Below, in pieces: positions 44,400 to 58,700 of a DNA stretch of 64,000 nt (the first letter of the stretch is position 1; each line of letters opens with the position of its first letter). The stretch spans positions 14,513,001-14,577,000 of the forward strand of contig NC_092673.1 of assembly GCF_964355755.1 (NCBI RefSeq), in the 5' to 3' direction. Both the position numbers and the translations under genes were made by a program. The notes beneath the pieces were generated by a model. It worked only from the letters and a program-made list of their open reading frames with translations. It did not search any database and was not told the origin of the DNA. Origin of the DNA: Antedon mediterranea. Lineage: Eukaryota > Echinodermata > Crinoidea > Comatulida > Antedonidae.

Positions 44400-47300
44400 A
44401 TTTGTTTGAGATTTGTGGGAAGAAATGAATCGCCAACAGCAAATTGAGGTGGGTTTAGTGATATTTGGGCACCAGTGATGAGTATGAACTAGCAGAGATA
44501 AGCTACCTTGCAGTGGAACCTTATCGATTATTGATAAGTTCAACAAGTTGTCAATTGAAGGTGTTACAAGTAAAATTTCCCAATGTTGAAGTCTGACTTA
44601 ACTTGGTTAATCAAAAAAGGGTGGTGCAGCATCATACTTCAAGCTACTGTAACTGGTATACTGTATCCATTGAATTGCATGATTTTCTTGATAACACAAT
44701 TGAACAGATGATGTAAAAATTATCAATAATGTATTGAAATCAGTAACGTATACAACAACTATTTTGTTGAGTACACCAGTGTGCTACTTAGTGATTCTAC
44801 GGCTGCAAGAGATACTTCCTAACACCAGTTACACACAAGAATTCATAACCACAATATAGTATAGATGGATGAACAATAAAAGGAAAAATGTTAAATTTAG
44901 TGTTTGATTTAAATTGAAATTGTCTATAACCTATTTTGTTTCAATTTAAAAATTAATTTATGTTAACGCAATAATAAAATTTAATGTTAAAAAGTATGAA
45001 AGAAATCTTATTTCAAATTTTCTTTAGCAGGTGATCATGTGTGTTGTGCGAGGACGAAATCCGATCATGGAAAACAAACATTGAACTGAAAGGATTTATT
45101 TGGTTGATACACTCGAATAAAGTCATAAATAGAGGTTCTTTAATGCGCACATTCAGGTTTAAAAGTTTAAATCTAAATTGCGGACATGGAGGCCGAAAGT
45201 CAGAAAAAAAGATCGGAGGATAAGGGAGGGAGAAACTACCAGAATTGGTAGAAGACCTCAAATGCGAGAACAATCAACAATCAGGCAAGGTGTTGTTAGC
45301 TTCTAGATTTAGACATGCGCTGATGAGCCAAATGTATTTTACAGCATGTCATGAGATAAGATAACCTATCCGAAAATAATTAATTATGATTCTGAACAAC
45401 CTGTAAGATCATCAACTGAAAGAGAACAAACAGAAAAGGTAAAAAGCTGAAAATTATCTGAAAGACATTCATTCTAGAGAAGGTACTGTTCCATGAAAAG
45501 AAATGAAAAGAAAGTTTGCCAGCCAGTTAAAGTGCTTTAATCATTGAATTTGAAATATCTTGCCTTTAAACCGAGTTTGGTTAATCAATTTGTAGTGTAA
45601 ATGTTTTAGCTTGGAAATTGGATATAAACATCTTCGTAGGATTTACATCCAAGTCATAGATTTCCCCTAAATAATTCAATGAAATATGCATAATTATTTT
45701 ATAGCATAATTGTATTGTGGCAAAGCCTTTTAAACCCCAATATCTCATCCTGTTAACTTGTAAAAATTTTAATTTATGAGAGCAATGTATGTAGTTTTTC
45801 CACCAACTTGAAACTATTTTTATCAATTGTTTTTCGTTAATTCTGTAACATAAGCAGTTCTGGATATTAATGGTAGCAATTCTTGATCTTGTCCAGTATA
45901 TTTTGGCCATAAAAGTCAAATAGAATCGAATGCAGTATCTCCGACTGAAACTCTCAAGGTGGATACATTTTCTAAGTAAGTAAGTACTAAGTATCTGAAT
46001 TCAAAATGTTCATTTTCTGATTTTAAAATCCATCAACCTTTGTCCACGGCAATACGTTGATAGCCTGTCTGAAGGTTCTTGAAGGTTTTTCATATAAATG
46101 TTCCTGACCAGAAACAATATCACAAAAACAAACACATTTTCTTCTTACTTTTCCTCATCTCAATTCGTTTAGTTGAAAGATTGCGTTATGAAACAACTAT
46201 TCCTCATTTCACATATAATATTTTTCCAAATGTTTTTCTTTCACAGTTAGTTTCACTAGGTTATTCTCTTCTAATGCAATATTTGATCCTTGCTCTTGAT
46301 AAAACTTGCTGTTTTTAAATTTTTTTTTTTCTTATAAAGCATTTTTCTTGCTCTCTTCCTTCAACATTGCTTCAAAGAAGTTTATTCATCTTCTTGTCTT
46401 CTTTGTTTGCTAAACTTCTGAAGCTCACATCAGAAGGTTCTTGGCCTTCACCTGAAGTTTATATTGTAGTAATTCTTCACTCTCTTTTCAATGTTTCTTT
46501 AATGTATCCTTCCTCAAGCTTTATTCTAACAAAGTCTGTCATCAATTTTAGCAGGTTCAGTTTTACATTGCTTAACTCACTCAGTGGGATTACTTGCTTT
46601 GTATATAGTTTTTGCCTTTTTATGAGATAATAGGGTTTAACAGCAACACCATCAAATAATAAATATTATTACTTTTCAAAATAATTTTCAAAAATCTAAT
46701 CAAATTATAGAATATTTTCTAAATTTGGCCCTCCCTATATTATGAAAATACCAATAACATTTACACTCCTTCCTTTATAAATTAGAACCAATAGTAATTT
46801 TAAAATAATGATTTAGCATAGTGATTCCCAAACGGCACTCTCATTGGCAATGCCCTTAGGACAATAACAATTTATGGGAGCTAAGAATACAGAAAAAATT
46901 GTAAATATACAGTCCATATGGAGGTACTGGTTCTTTTGTAGTCCTTTAGCAGAAAGGTTCTAATCAAGTATCACATGGGCAAAGCTACTGCACAGTAGTC
47001 AGCAGTGTAACTCGCAAAATGTGATGGTCTGATGTATTAAAGCTCAATTGAAGAATATAATGATTATCTTACAAGAGAAGGTTTAACATAGAACCCTGAT
47101 ATATCATGGCTACCAGAACACACTGGAACACTGGGGCAATGTAGTGTTCCATCATGGCAACAAAGTTATTTAGAAAGGGATAGTTTTATTGGTCAATGGA
47201 AGAAACAAATCAAAAATTGGATGACCCGGAGAGAAATTAGGTTATTAGTTGAAGAGAAGGAGGTGTGAAAGAAGGCAACACTAAAGAGGAAATTTGACAA

Positions 47301-50300
47301 ATGTGACACATAAAGTAGGTGAGGTGATGGATGGCTGCTGTGGCAAGTGATATTTTTGGGGCAAAACAAATCTAATTTAGCAAATTTCATCCAACTTGAT
47401 TGCAAAATCTAAATAGATGAGAACGAAGGCAAAGTTGTGGATTGGAAAAAGAAAAATCAAATGTTAAGAGATGTAGGTGTAGGATTCGTGGAAGAAATGG
47501 TATTGGAACTGCGTAGTCTTTTCTAGATCCAAGATATTTTTCAAATATTACCTTACCTGTTCAATTTTTTTTTTCCCCATCACATTGATGGCAAGTAATT
47601 GTCATCGATTTCGGTCAAATTTACAGTCAATTCACATGGCTCCTCCCAATACTAAAGAGTGGAAAGATATCGCTATCCAGTTTGAAAAAAAAAATGGAAT
47701 TTTCAAAATTGTGTAGCAGCTATATGTGAATTGATAGTTGGAGATGAAGCATTTCTTTTCAGGCCTTTTTAAGGTAAATTAATATTTCAATATTGTTTAG
47801 TTAATATAGTATGGCAGAAAATGGTAGTGGATGACCATGTTTAAACCAGTTCATGCAAAGGAGATAGTGGGTGACCATAGGATAAATGATCATGGATTTA
47901 TGGTTCAACGTTTTAGAGAAAAAAGACCAATGTATGAACACTAGAGCTTCATTTAGAAGAGGTAGCATTGACATCATAAAATACAATGAGGGGACAAATT
48001 GAAAAAAATAAATCAGCAATGCAAATGTTTTCGGTTTACTGGAAGTAGAAAATAATGACCTATTCCTGTGTGATGTAAGAAATCAGATTTACCATACACT
48101 TGAGAGTAAGCTATGGTTTTCAAGTTTACAAAATCATAGCAAAGTAGGCATATAATAAATAATAATTTACTATATAATAAAAAAAAACTAAGGAGAAAGA
48201 TGATTGCACAAATGATAAAGAATATTCAAAGGCAGTGTATACAATTTTCGAATAGAATATTCAGAAAGGCTACCCTACTAAGTTTTTTGGACGCTGATAA
48301 TATCGATCCTCACCAAGGTGGCCTAGAAATAAGATGAGCTGAACGGATATTTTGAGATAGATGCAACCAGTTTGACTGCCTTGAAGCTACTTTCAGACAT
48401 CTATACTGTTTGCCAAAGAGTTGTAGTCATAAAAATATGTTGTGAAATTGGGCACTGCAGTTTGCGTACCACTTCAGGTTTGTCATTGACCATTAGAAAG
48501 TACTTTGAAATACGTTCTGGTTCTTTGTTTCAACAGTTTGTCTATCAATCACCTAATGAGCTGTCGTCACATAATTTTTCCCCGGTGGACAGAGAAATAC
48601 AAATTCCTATTCAGCAAAACTTTTTTGGGAAGTTTACACCACAAAAGAGAAAATATTTAGATAGCAATGGTCATTTAAGAATTATGGATCTTGATTCCTG
48701 ATAGGACAGAGAACATTTTAAAATTGGTTTGGTCAATGTACTTAAAATATGAATTAAAATTGAATTTAATTATTTTGACCTTTGACCCATTCTTAAGTGG
48801 ACTTGGCCTCGGATTTTAAACTTAGAACGATGAATCCTTAATAAGTATGTTCATAAGTGTGATGCTAATTAAATTATTATTATTATTATTTATTGCCAAA
48901 AACCAGTTACAAACAAACAAAACACAGAAACTAAGGGAGTAGGCAGGAACCTAAAAGTGAACCTAATTTCAGGGGAAATTTGGGTGAATCCCCCCTTAAA
49001 ATTGAACAGGACCAGTCACTTAAGAATTGACATTTCTGGGTCCCATAGACCATATCTATGTATGTAGGTATTAGTATGACGTCATCAGTTGGACGGGACG
49101 GCAGGACATATTAGAGTAGAGTATTTTGTATAAATAAGAAAAATATCAAGTGGCAGATTGGACACTAACATATTAAACCATAGAGAGTTTACTATATGTT
49201 CAGTATGTTAAGCAATGTATTATCAAGACGTCATATTGTGGACAGGACGGTAGGACGGGTATACAAATTATTCTCATCTATTACTAACTACAAAGAAGGC
49301 GTATCGATTGATTGTGCCTAAACGGAGAATGTTGCAGCTGTCACAGTTATGCAAATGAGAAAGTTCTATTGTATAAAACAATAACACCACTACACTGTCA
49401 CCATTATACTTGAAGTTTGTAGACCGACAAGGTAAATATGGCTGTCCACCAGATTGCTGGTTTCCCAGATGTAATTGATAATGATATATATATATATGAT
49501 TTAAAAGCATTTTTTCAAGTTGCGCAAATTATTTTTTTTTTAAAATGGTGAAAGGTTGGTGCTTCTGAGAAGAATTCAGTCGCTGAATGATGACGACTGG
49601 CTAAAACTATCTAAATTCAGCATCAACAAAGAAGAACTGTCCACTTTGGAGAGATCAAAGTGAATTAGCGATGCTGTAAGTAATACAACTGACTTTTCTA
49701 GTTACGCAATACTGGAGGTTTACATAAATTTATATTACTTAAGATACTATCTTATATTATATATATCCGATAAAAGGGGATCTCCTTACTCAAGCTATAG
49801 ATGCATCTTCTACAGAACAAGATATGTACCAAAGGACAATTTACCTTTAAATGTTGTAAGTAATCTCTCATCATCATGAGTTAAACATCTGCACGTCTAA
49901 ACAAAATATTTATTGCAAGACAGTGCTTATTGGGTAACCACATTCATAAAATGTATATGGTAAGCAATCTTCAACATTTATATTATTATTTAAAATTAAT
50001 TACCTCATGAAAGGGATATGTGGTATTGTTCATAATTGATTCTAAACACGGATTAAAGATGCAGACGAAATTGCCTCCAGATACAATTCACCAACTTTGG
50101 CATACACAAGAAGTCAAAATGTTGAGTAGCTGTTGATGAAAGTCTGAGACATTCAGTTTCTTTTCAGCAGTCTGTGGACTGTATGTTTAATGTGCTAGTC
50201 ATTTTACCATCCCATAAGGAGTTATATGTATTATTATAGGTACACATTGGCCGTAGATTTGTTAGGCGATTAAGTAACAGGTATGTTACACCCCATAATA

Positions 50301-52260
50301 TACCAATTTTAGCCATACTTATCTGCCCTTTCAACAAGTAATGCCTGGTTCACACTAGCAGACTGTAATCCAGATCGGGAGGTAATGTTAGCTTATCTCA
50401 TCGCAGCCTGCTGCTCTCACATTCTCCATAAAGGGCATTGGAATACACTAAATTTTTTTTGGAACTAAATCTGCCACATCATTGGTGAAATTACAGTAAA
50501 CTTTTTTCAAACTTTAGTGATAATCTAGGCAAAGGCCACAAAAAATAATATAATCTTGTACAGTCTTGAAAGTAGTCATATAGTAATCTTTCCATGTTGC
50601 TACCCATATTAAAAAATTAGTAAGCACTTGTAGCAACTATTAAGTGTCTGTCACATTTGTGAGGGAGAGTGTTTGGGTATGTACTGAAGAAGCTGTACAC
50701 AATTATAGGAAATTAAAAAGAGCAGTGGTTGTGGCCGCCATCCACCCATTTCCACCTATGTCGGAGACGGTGGGGGAACTGGTGACGCATTTCCTGCAAA
50801 GAGAAACAACCAAGACGACATTTGCGTGCCAGGACATTCGTTTGAACGTCCCGGCTAACTCTGTACAAGACACCAGGGGGCGGCTAGTTGCTCGGGCGAC
50901 AGGTTTGTCCCGGCCATCGGCAGGTTTACAGTGGAGGTGAACAGTGCTAATCTCTATAAGAGGAAAAAGCCATTAAATGAAGCAGCTGTTATTTTGCTTA
51001 ATCAAGTTATAGACTTGGTGTTCAGTATGGAGGTATTAGCCAATTCATGTGGGCTAGGTCTTCAGAAACAAAAAAATGAATCCAACAGAAGTGTATTGGA
51101 CAAGTCATATGTTAATGGCAATAGATTTTTAGAGGTATAAAACTATAAATGTTTATAAGTCACTGTCACTGTGAATGCACTGTTTATTTTAAATACATTT
51201 TATTTATCGTAATTTTAGTCAATTCCAAATTGCCCCGTGAAATGGAATCCGAAAAGCTTGACGTCCCAGTTATGCTTAAACCACAAAATTCCGATGGCGC
51301 GCCTGTCCACGGAATGTGCCCTTATAAAAAGGATAATCCTTTACCAAAGCGGACAAAACGTAATTCTACATACCAAAATGATGCCATTTACTTTAGATTC
51401 CTTAAAAAGAGTGCTATTCTTTCTCTGCAACATCAGTCCAGCAGACCAACTGACTAACATCAAATTAAATACCCTATTGCACTTGTTCTGCTAAGTACTC
51501 ACCCACAGTCTGTCTTTCCCAGGAAGGCCTACGCCATCCTAGGAAAAGTAACTCGCCTTGTAAACAGAAAAGTATAATGTGTGCCACTTATCCATGTGAC
51601 CTGTGTCAATGTGTACAGCACTGGGTCTCCCACCCCGCACAAACATGCCATCATCACCCAACTATTCTTAGCAAAGGGTAATTTGAAAAAGTAGGGAAGA
51701 TACTTACTATTAAAAAAAATTAGTCTTGTGTCCTGTTTTGCATACCAATATGATATTGCGAGTGACATGACATATCATGAGTGACACGACATTGTGAAAC
51801 GACAGGACTTTAACTATACCTCTTACAAGTTGGACAAAGATTTTTCATATAATAAGGTACAGGAAAACTATTTGCTTTGAGATCATTTCATTTTTTAAAT
51901 ATACAGCTCTTGAAAACTTCTCTTGAAAAATTGTTATGCTTAAATCGTCGGTGAGGCAACCATTTTTTAAATTTTAAAGTTCTCATTTATTTTAAATATT
52001 ACTTCTGAGAATTAAGTATAATGCTAAGGTACTCTTCAAATACAAATGGTGTACTATGCTTTGCCATATGAATCTTTTCAAAGACATTTAAAAAATAAAC
52101 AACTAACCAACCAAGGCATCAACCTTTTCAAAGACATTAAAAAAAACAAACAAGGCATGGACCTTTTAAAAGACATTAAAAAAAAAAACAAATAAATCTG
52201 AAAAATAATAACTATGGATCTTAGAAGACAAAATTTGGTCAGTTTTATTTTAAAACGTTT
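44400..52260. other. gene-poor region
   Basis: No coding region can be supported. Frames at 45581-45919 (-), 48372-48701 (+) and 50644-50940 (+) have some protein-like composition. The last contains TFACQDIRLNVPANSVQD and RGRLVARATGLSRPSAGLQW, but no domain is recognised. Small direct repeats with GACGGGACGG / GGACAGGACGG occur at 49090 and 49240. Three copies of CTTTTCAAAGACATTNAAAA lie at 52075-52190, just before the foldback element. Confidence 0.4.
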
Positions 52261-52264
52261 TTTG

Positions 52265-53958
52265 AATTTTGTTTTATTTAGAATTTTATGTTATAAGCTC
52301 TACAGACTTTTACAAATCCAAAACGTTTATAAACGTTTTGTTTGCTTGTTTGTACTTTGTAAAACTACCTCCTCTCCGACTCCTGTACATCCCCATGCTT
52401 TTTGTTTTGTTTTGGTTGTTCTGCCCACTAAGAGGCAAACCGAAAAGGCCAATTTGGTTAGACTTTGGAGTTCTCCAATGATTTGACATGGAATTACCTA
52501 TGGAAATTGGTTATTAACCACTGGACAAATGCATGTAGAGTAGACTCTACCATTGTTAAAGTTCGTCTACTGGTGTTAGCGTTTGTCTACTGGTGTTAGC
52601 GTTTGTCTACTGATGTTATAGGGGATCTACTTCACACTCTTAATAGCGTTAGGCTAGCACTCTTGGTAGCGTTAGGCTCGCACTCATAATAGTGTTAAGC
52701 TTGCACTCTTACTAGTGTTAGATTCACACTCTTAATAGCATTAGGCTCGCACTCTTACTAGAGTTAGGCTTGCACTCTTTAATAGCAGTAGGCTCGCATT
52801 CTTAATAGCGTTAGGCTCGCATTCTTAACAGAGTTAGGCTCGCACTCTTTAGCAGCTGTAGGCTCGCACTCTTTAGCAGCTGTAGGCTTGTACTTTAGCA
52901 GTTGTAGGCTCGCACTCATAATAGCGTTAGGCTCGCACTCTTACTAGAGTTAGGTTCGCTCTCTTAATAGCCGTAGGCTCGCATTCTTACTAGTGTTAGA
53001 CTTGCACTCTCATTAGCGTTAGGCTTGCACTCTTTAATAGCAGTAGGCTCGCATTCATAATAGCGTTAGGCTCGCATTCTTAATAGCGTTAGGCTCACAT
53101 TCTTAATAGCGTTAGGCTCACACTCTTTAGCAGATGTAGGCTCCCACTCTTTAGCAGCTGTAGGCTCCCACTCTTTAGCAGCTGTAGGCTCGCAATTAAT
53201 AGCAGGTGTAGGCTTGTACTCTTTAGCAGCTCTAGGCTCGCACTCTTTAGCAGTGATAGGCTGGTACTATGTAGGCTGGTACTTCTGTAGCAGCTGTAGG
53301 CTCGTACTTCTCAGCTGCGGTTGGCTTGTACTTCTGAAGCAGCTGTAGGCTTGTACTTCTTAGCAGCTTCTTCAGCAGATGTAGGCTCGTACTCTTCGGT
53401 AGGCTCGCACTCTAATGTAGGCATGTCCTCTATGGTTCGATCGCACTCTTTGGTAGGATCGCACTCTTCGGTAGGATCGCACTCTTCCGTAGGCACGCAC
53501 TCTTCCGTAGGCACGCACTCTTCCGTAGGCACGCACTCTTCCATAGGCACGCACTCTTCCATAGGCTCACACTCTTCAGTAGACTTGCTCTAACATTGGT
53601 AGGCGTGCTCTAACATCAGTAGGCGCACTTTAACATCGGTAGGCACACTCTAGCAATGGTAGAGTCTACTCTACATGCATAGTCTGGTGGTTAGTATCCA
53701 ATTTCTGTGGGTATTTTCATGTCAAATTGTTGGAGTACTTCATAGTAAAATCAAATTGACCTTTTTGGTTTGTCATCTTAGTTGGCAGAACAACCAAAAC
53801 AACACTTAAGCATGAGGATGTACGGCTCTTGGAGAAGAGGTGGTTTTTGTTTTGATTGTATTCATTTTTTTTCTCTTTTTTTTTTCAAGTTTATAAACGT
53901 TTTGGTTTTTTAAAAGTCTGTAGATCTTTGTATTCTAAATATTATGTTTTTATAATTT
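52265..53958. mobile_element. foldback element with minisatellite core
   Basis: Two inverted arms of about 290-310 bp, 52265-52556 and 53648-53958, flank a 1.1-kb tandem repeat. Paired landmarks include GTAGAGTAGACTCTACCATTG at the inner edge (quoted in part), TTTGGTTGTTCTGCC, CTACAGACTTTTA and CCAAAACGTTTATAAAC. Arms are about 80 percent identical by eye. Sea urchin TU elements are established examples of foldback transposons with tandem-repeat arms; this one has single-copy arms and a repeat core. No transposase or clear target duplication was found. Confidence 0.8.
52557..53660. repeat. minisatellite, 18-24 bp units
   Basis: The left part has about 23-bp units around GTTAGGCTCGCACTCTTAATAG. 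The right part (about 53450-53590) has 18-bp units, GTAGGCACGCACTCTTCC. Because 18 is a multiple of 3, long repetitive frames appear on both strands (for example EECVPT repeats); these are artefacts of the array. Confidence 0.9.
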
Positions 53959-54335
53959 GTTTACTGGTATGTTGGCATCAGCTAATGTGCATCTATATGC
54001 AGATAACATATTTTATAGATTCTGTTATTTATTAGTAAAATATCATACAGTAAAATATACTGCAGTATAACAAACCAGGACAAAACATCTGACCATAACG
54101 ACCCATAATATTGCAATTTGTTACAATAGCTAATTCCATTTATTTATATATGTATTTTGACTATATTGCATTTTCAGTAACGTGTAGTACTGCAACTAGA
54201 AAACTTTACCATCTGTGTCTATGGCAGTTTTACAAACACTACTTTTCTGTCATAACAGCTTTTACTAATAAGATATTGGATCTGTAACAAGACCTGACCC
54301 TAAACCCAAGTCACAGCATTTACACTTCCGCTCTA

Positions 54336-54620
54336 CGCCCCGCCCATTTTTCTTAATAAAAATACACGGCGCTGATTGGACTGTTCGATGACGTCACGCA
54401 CACTTCAACTCGTGGCCTTGTGTTAAAGAGTTGCCGATTCGCTAATTTGTGATGCAAAATAGCATTTCGTAGCGCTTAAATATAAAGAAATTGTCCAATC
54501 AGATCTCTTCTTTGATAGAAGATTCGGATTAATCATATATTGAAACCCCTAGCAGACTATAAAATAATCATTCTGGAAAGTTCGCTAGTTGTCGGCGGGT
54601 GTCAGAATCAAAAGTTTTTG
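54336..54620 (+). promoter_or_regulatory. promoter-like region and noncoding first exon
   Basis: In order: GC box CGCCCCGCCC at 54336-54345, inverted CCAAT (ATTGG) at 54375-54379, cAMP-response element TGACGTCA at 54389-54396, CCAAT at 54495-54499 and TATAAAAT at 54558-54565. A transcript starting about 25-30 bp later would run into a strong donor, GTAAGTGAGG, at 54621. The first coding block of transposase copy B starts 1.1 kb downstream. The link to that gene is inferred from position and strand. Confidence 0.55.
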
Positions 54621-55760
54621 GTAAGTGAGGGTTATTTACCTTTATAACTCGCTTATTTGAATATAAACATATTATTTTAAAGAGTCAGCTAGCTTCATTA
54701 TTTATTTAGGATCATGTTGATATATAAAACCGTACTATTAAGCGAATTTAAGTTATTTAAATATGAGCGCACGTCTAGGCCCTACAAACGGCTAGCTTGT
54801 TAAAACTCAACAAATGATTGTATGACGCGTCGTTGAGCTGATTGTGGCCGCGTACGTACAACATGCGCTGCGCAAGCCGGCTAGGCCTAAGCTGGTGGTG
54901 TGGCAAGCACGGTTGGTGTGGCCTAAAACTGGCATGGCCGAGTAGCTTTTTTAGGCCTGAACCTACAAAATGGTGCGTAAACAAGGCCTTGTTATTTTGG
55001 ATAACAAATAATACTTTAAATTTAATACAGGTGGCCCGATATATTAAAGTTTAAAGAAAATGTTAATATTAATGAATAATAACTAATAGCCTATATTAAT
55101 TTTTATTAGTCTTCATTAATTGTGGGTTTTTAAAGTAAAGTTTATGTGATTTAAATTAAGTAGTACCCCCCCCCCCCAAACTTCATCATATATATATTAT
55201 TTTATTCTCTTTTGCTTGTAAACTCCTATATTAATAATTTATATTTTATTCTGCAATGTGCGCTATACATTGATGTTTATAACTTTATACATTTTTATAT
55301 TGTTTTTATTTATTTATATTTCAGATTAATTGGTGATTCTGTTTACAGACGTTATATGCATGGCATGACAGTCACTGATCTGGCTACTTACAGAACATTT
55401 TACTAACTACTGTATTCATAGGCCAACAACATAGATAAATAAACAATTCAGAATATAAACAATTACAAAAAATATACCGTAGATTGACAGGCATTTCATC
55501 TAATATTGATTTGTATTATTTTAAAGCAATTATTTTGACTGTTTAGGCAATAATTTCTTTATATATTTTTACAGTTCTGTATTATTTTATAATTTAACTA
55601 CAATTATTATTTTCATTTGTACTTATATTAAGTTGTGAATTAAAAATCGTATATTACAAATATAATTTTGATTGATTCCTCTTTTTTGTTTATAATTTCT
55701 ACATTTTCTTTGTAATAAGTGTGACTATTCAATACATTGTTATTTGGTAAACAATTCATA

Positions 55761-58700
55761 ATGGTTAAAAATACAACATGTAAATCCGGTGGAAAAAAAA
55801 AAAAAAAACGTTACCATGGGGGTATGTCTTCTTCCCAAAAGAAAAAAAGACGACAGGCATATCGGCGTAATATGGATGGAAAATCAACGGAGATGGAAAG
55901 TCAACAGTTTCAAGAACCATTGAAATCCCAATTACCCCCAAAACTGCAGGCAAAAGGACCAGGAACACAATTGGTACCAGAAACATTTCCAGCAGTACCA
56001 TTACACGAAGCCGATGACATTCACACATTAAAGAATGAAATAATACACTTAAAACAACATAATCAAAATCTAACGGATCAGTTGACTGCCATGACCCAGC
56101 AAAATGAATGTCTACAGAAGAATGCAAAAGATCAAACAACAAAACATAACGCGACACTTTCTGTTTGTCTTGAAAAGGGTGAGGGTCCCCTGGTAAAAAA
56201 GGGACTTCTTTTGACTAAGCCATTTGGAAGTGATGAATGATAAAATTGTACCTGACTATTCCAAATAAAGATAATCCGAGTTCTGTTGCCAGTAGCAGAA
56301 TTCTGAGGGCCAGGGCAATTGAATTGAAGCAGGTATTCATTCTTCTTTTTTCCTAAAATGTTTTATTACAGTACGCTGGAAATCGTAATTTCGATTTTAA
56401 CTAAGATATAAATCATAAGTCTGATTTAAAATTGGAAATAGGCCTATGTTACTCTCCTCCTCATGCATCAAGCAAATACGTAAATGCAAATAAAAAAGGA
56501 AAACAATAATTGTATGCAAATGAGACTGGTAACAATTTCCGTGAATTCGAATTGGAAGGCAAAACTTTCTCGATGGATGGTAAAAAATCAATAATAATCC
56601 ATCCATCACTTTGTTGTGAAATAATATTCAGTTCATAATATGTAAATCAAAATGTTTCATTATGCCCAATAATGTCAGGCTCTTGAAGTAATATCATCTA
56701 GGGAAGAATCAACAGATGAAGATCTAATTGCAACGCTAATGGTATTTGTTAAGCAAAATCCTCGTATTTCGTTGGAGGCATTCAAACGGGCTGGAATCAA
56801 CTATATTAATAGTAAGTCGAAACATAGAAGGATTCGAATTGAAACATTCCGGCCGAATTGCATACGTATTTCTTTATACTGTGAAACTATTTGTATATAA
56901 ACCATATAAAAATAATTGGTAAATTAACGTGAATCTATTTCAAGCATGCCCACATGGTTGAAATTACAGAAAAGCATGCGTATTTTGTTATGGTCGGCGC
57001 GTGTGTGTAAATGAATTAAATAAAATGAAAACGATTGACAGACACCAATAAGCATATCATTTATTTGCAAGAAAGACACTGGTTAAGTAGCTCATACCAT
57101 GTCTTGTAGAACTCAGCACAAGTGAAACTCTCGATCTGAAGCTATTGCTGCGTTTACCAATGCAGAAACTACGCCAGCTCCGCACTTTCCTGACAAACCA
57201 TGGAATACCAGTACTTGCAAGCGATCGAAAACTGTACAAAGAATTGAAAGGTATTGCCCGAAAAATCGCATTATTAATTGATCCAATTGATGTTATCGCA
57301 TATACCGTAATCTATCGCTCCACATAACATCACATTCTTTTAATAGGACGGCGAAATTTGTCAGACATCAAGGTAGGTGAGATGGTAATGCAAAAAGCCG
57401 CAAATGCAAAGGAAAGCAAAATCGCATTTGTTCGTGTGAACAATATCCACGACTGGATCAAGGAAGTTGTTCACATTCACGAGCAAAACGATAATTTATG
57501 GGAACATCAATGTTTCCATAACGAAGCATGGGTTAAAATAGGTGTAAGTACATTAAATTATCGATTTTTTAAAGTAAAAGAGTATCATACGAAAAAGAAA
57601 ATCATAAATCTTTTGTTAGGGTTATTCTATCATTTCTGGCGTAACATTATTAATGAACGCTTACAATGCCGCACAAAGTTAACGAATTATATACTGGTTG
57701 TTCTGCAATAGGGTGATAAAGGCGGTCCGTCAACGAAATTGGTAGCACAGATTGTCAATGTAAACAAACCAAACTCGGCAACAACAACAGAAATAATTTC
57801 GATGTATAACGCTTTTGACAACTATTCGAACATGAAAGCTATGTTTGATGTGTACACTGAACAGTTCGTTCATTTGCAGAATGAGTCAACACTACAGATA
57901 GGGGGATGTGAAAAACCAGTCCGAGTATTTCTCTTCGGAGATTATGAGTGGCTCACGAAGATCCTGGGCCACCTCGGACCGGTATCTACCTTCCCCTGTC
58001 TGTGGTGTTATATCCATCGTGACGACTTGTACAGGCCTGCAAATGAACGAACCATTCGTCCACATTCACCAATGATAACATCTGAAGATGGCAACTGGTG
58101 TGAAAACGCCTTGTGGTATGCCGAAGAAAGAACGCCAGGGCAAATGGCAACAGACCTCGCAAACTGCAAAGAAGACAAAAGAAATAAAGGAGACAGCAAG
58201 AAAAACAGCAAGTTCCATCACTCAATCTTCGAGGTACCAATACTGCCAATGGGAAGTGACATGGTGCATGTAGTGCCACCAGTACTACATATCATGTTAG
58301 GTCTCACGGTTCGTTTTTATAAGCAAATCGAAGACATTGCGAGAACAGCAGATGGTAGCAAAAATGTTGAAGAGAACGCAACGTTCGTAGAATGGAACAT
58401 GAAAACAGAAGAGGTTAAGGAAATAGAAGAGAAGACAGAATTATCAAAAGCCGACTTAAGGTATCAAGTTTCGCTTCTGGAAGGATTCCGTAAGTGTATG
58501 AATGGTAATCGTGGAAATGGTCTTTCAGACAAATGTGCCCTAGCCACTTGTGCCCTCGCAAGGAATAAAGTAGAAGGAGTAGTGGCGGGGGACATTTCCT
58601 GGATTAGATGTGACAGCTGTGATGAGGAGGTAGAGGAGGATAGGAAATGGTTTCATGTAGATTGTGTGGGCTTGAAGGGTGAGGACTATGTGAATATGGA

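Noticed and set aside
50644-50940. 98-codon frame ending SRPSAGLQW
   Set aside because: Composition is protein-like, but no family is recognised and no splice context supports it; reported only as part of the gene-poor region.
53311-53593. Long repetitive open frames on both strands (EECVPT and HSSVGT repeats)
   Set aside because: They arise from 18-bp tandem units whose length is a multiple of three; no start context, domain or splice signal supports a protein.
57986-58279. Minus-strand frames opposite the transposase gene
   Set aside because: Shadow frames of the coding strand; they cover the same bases without any domain.
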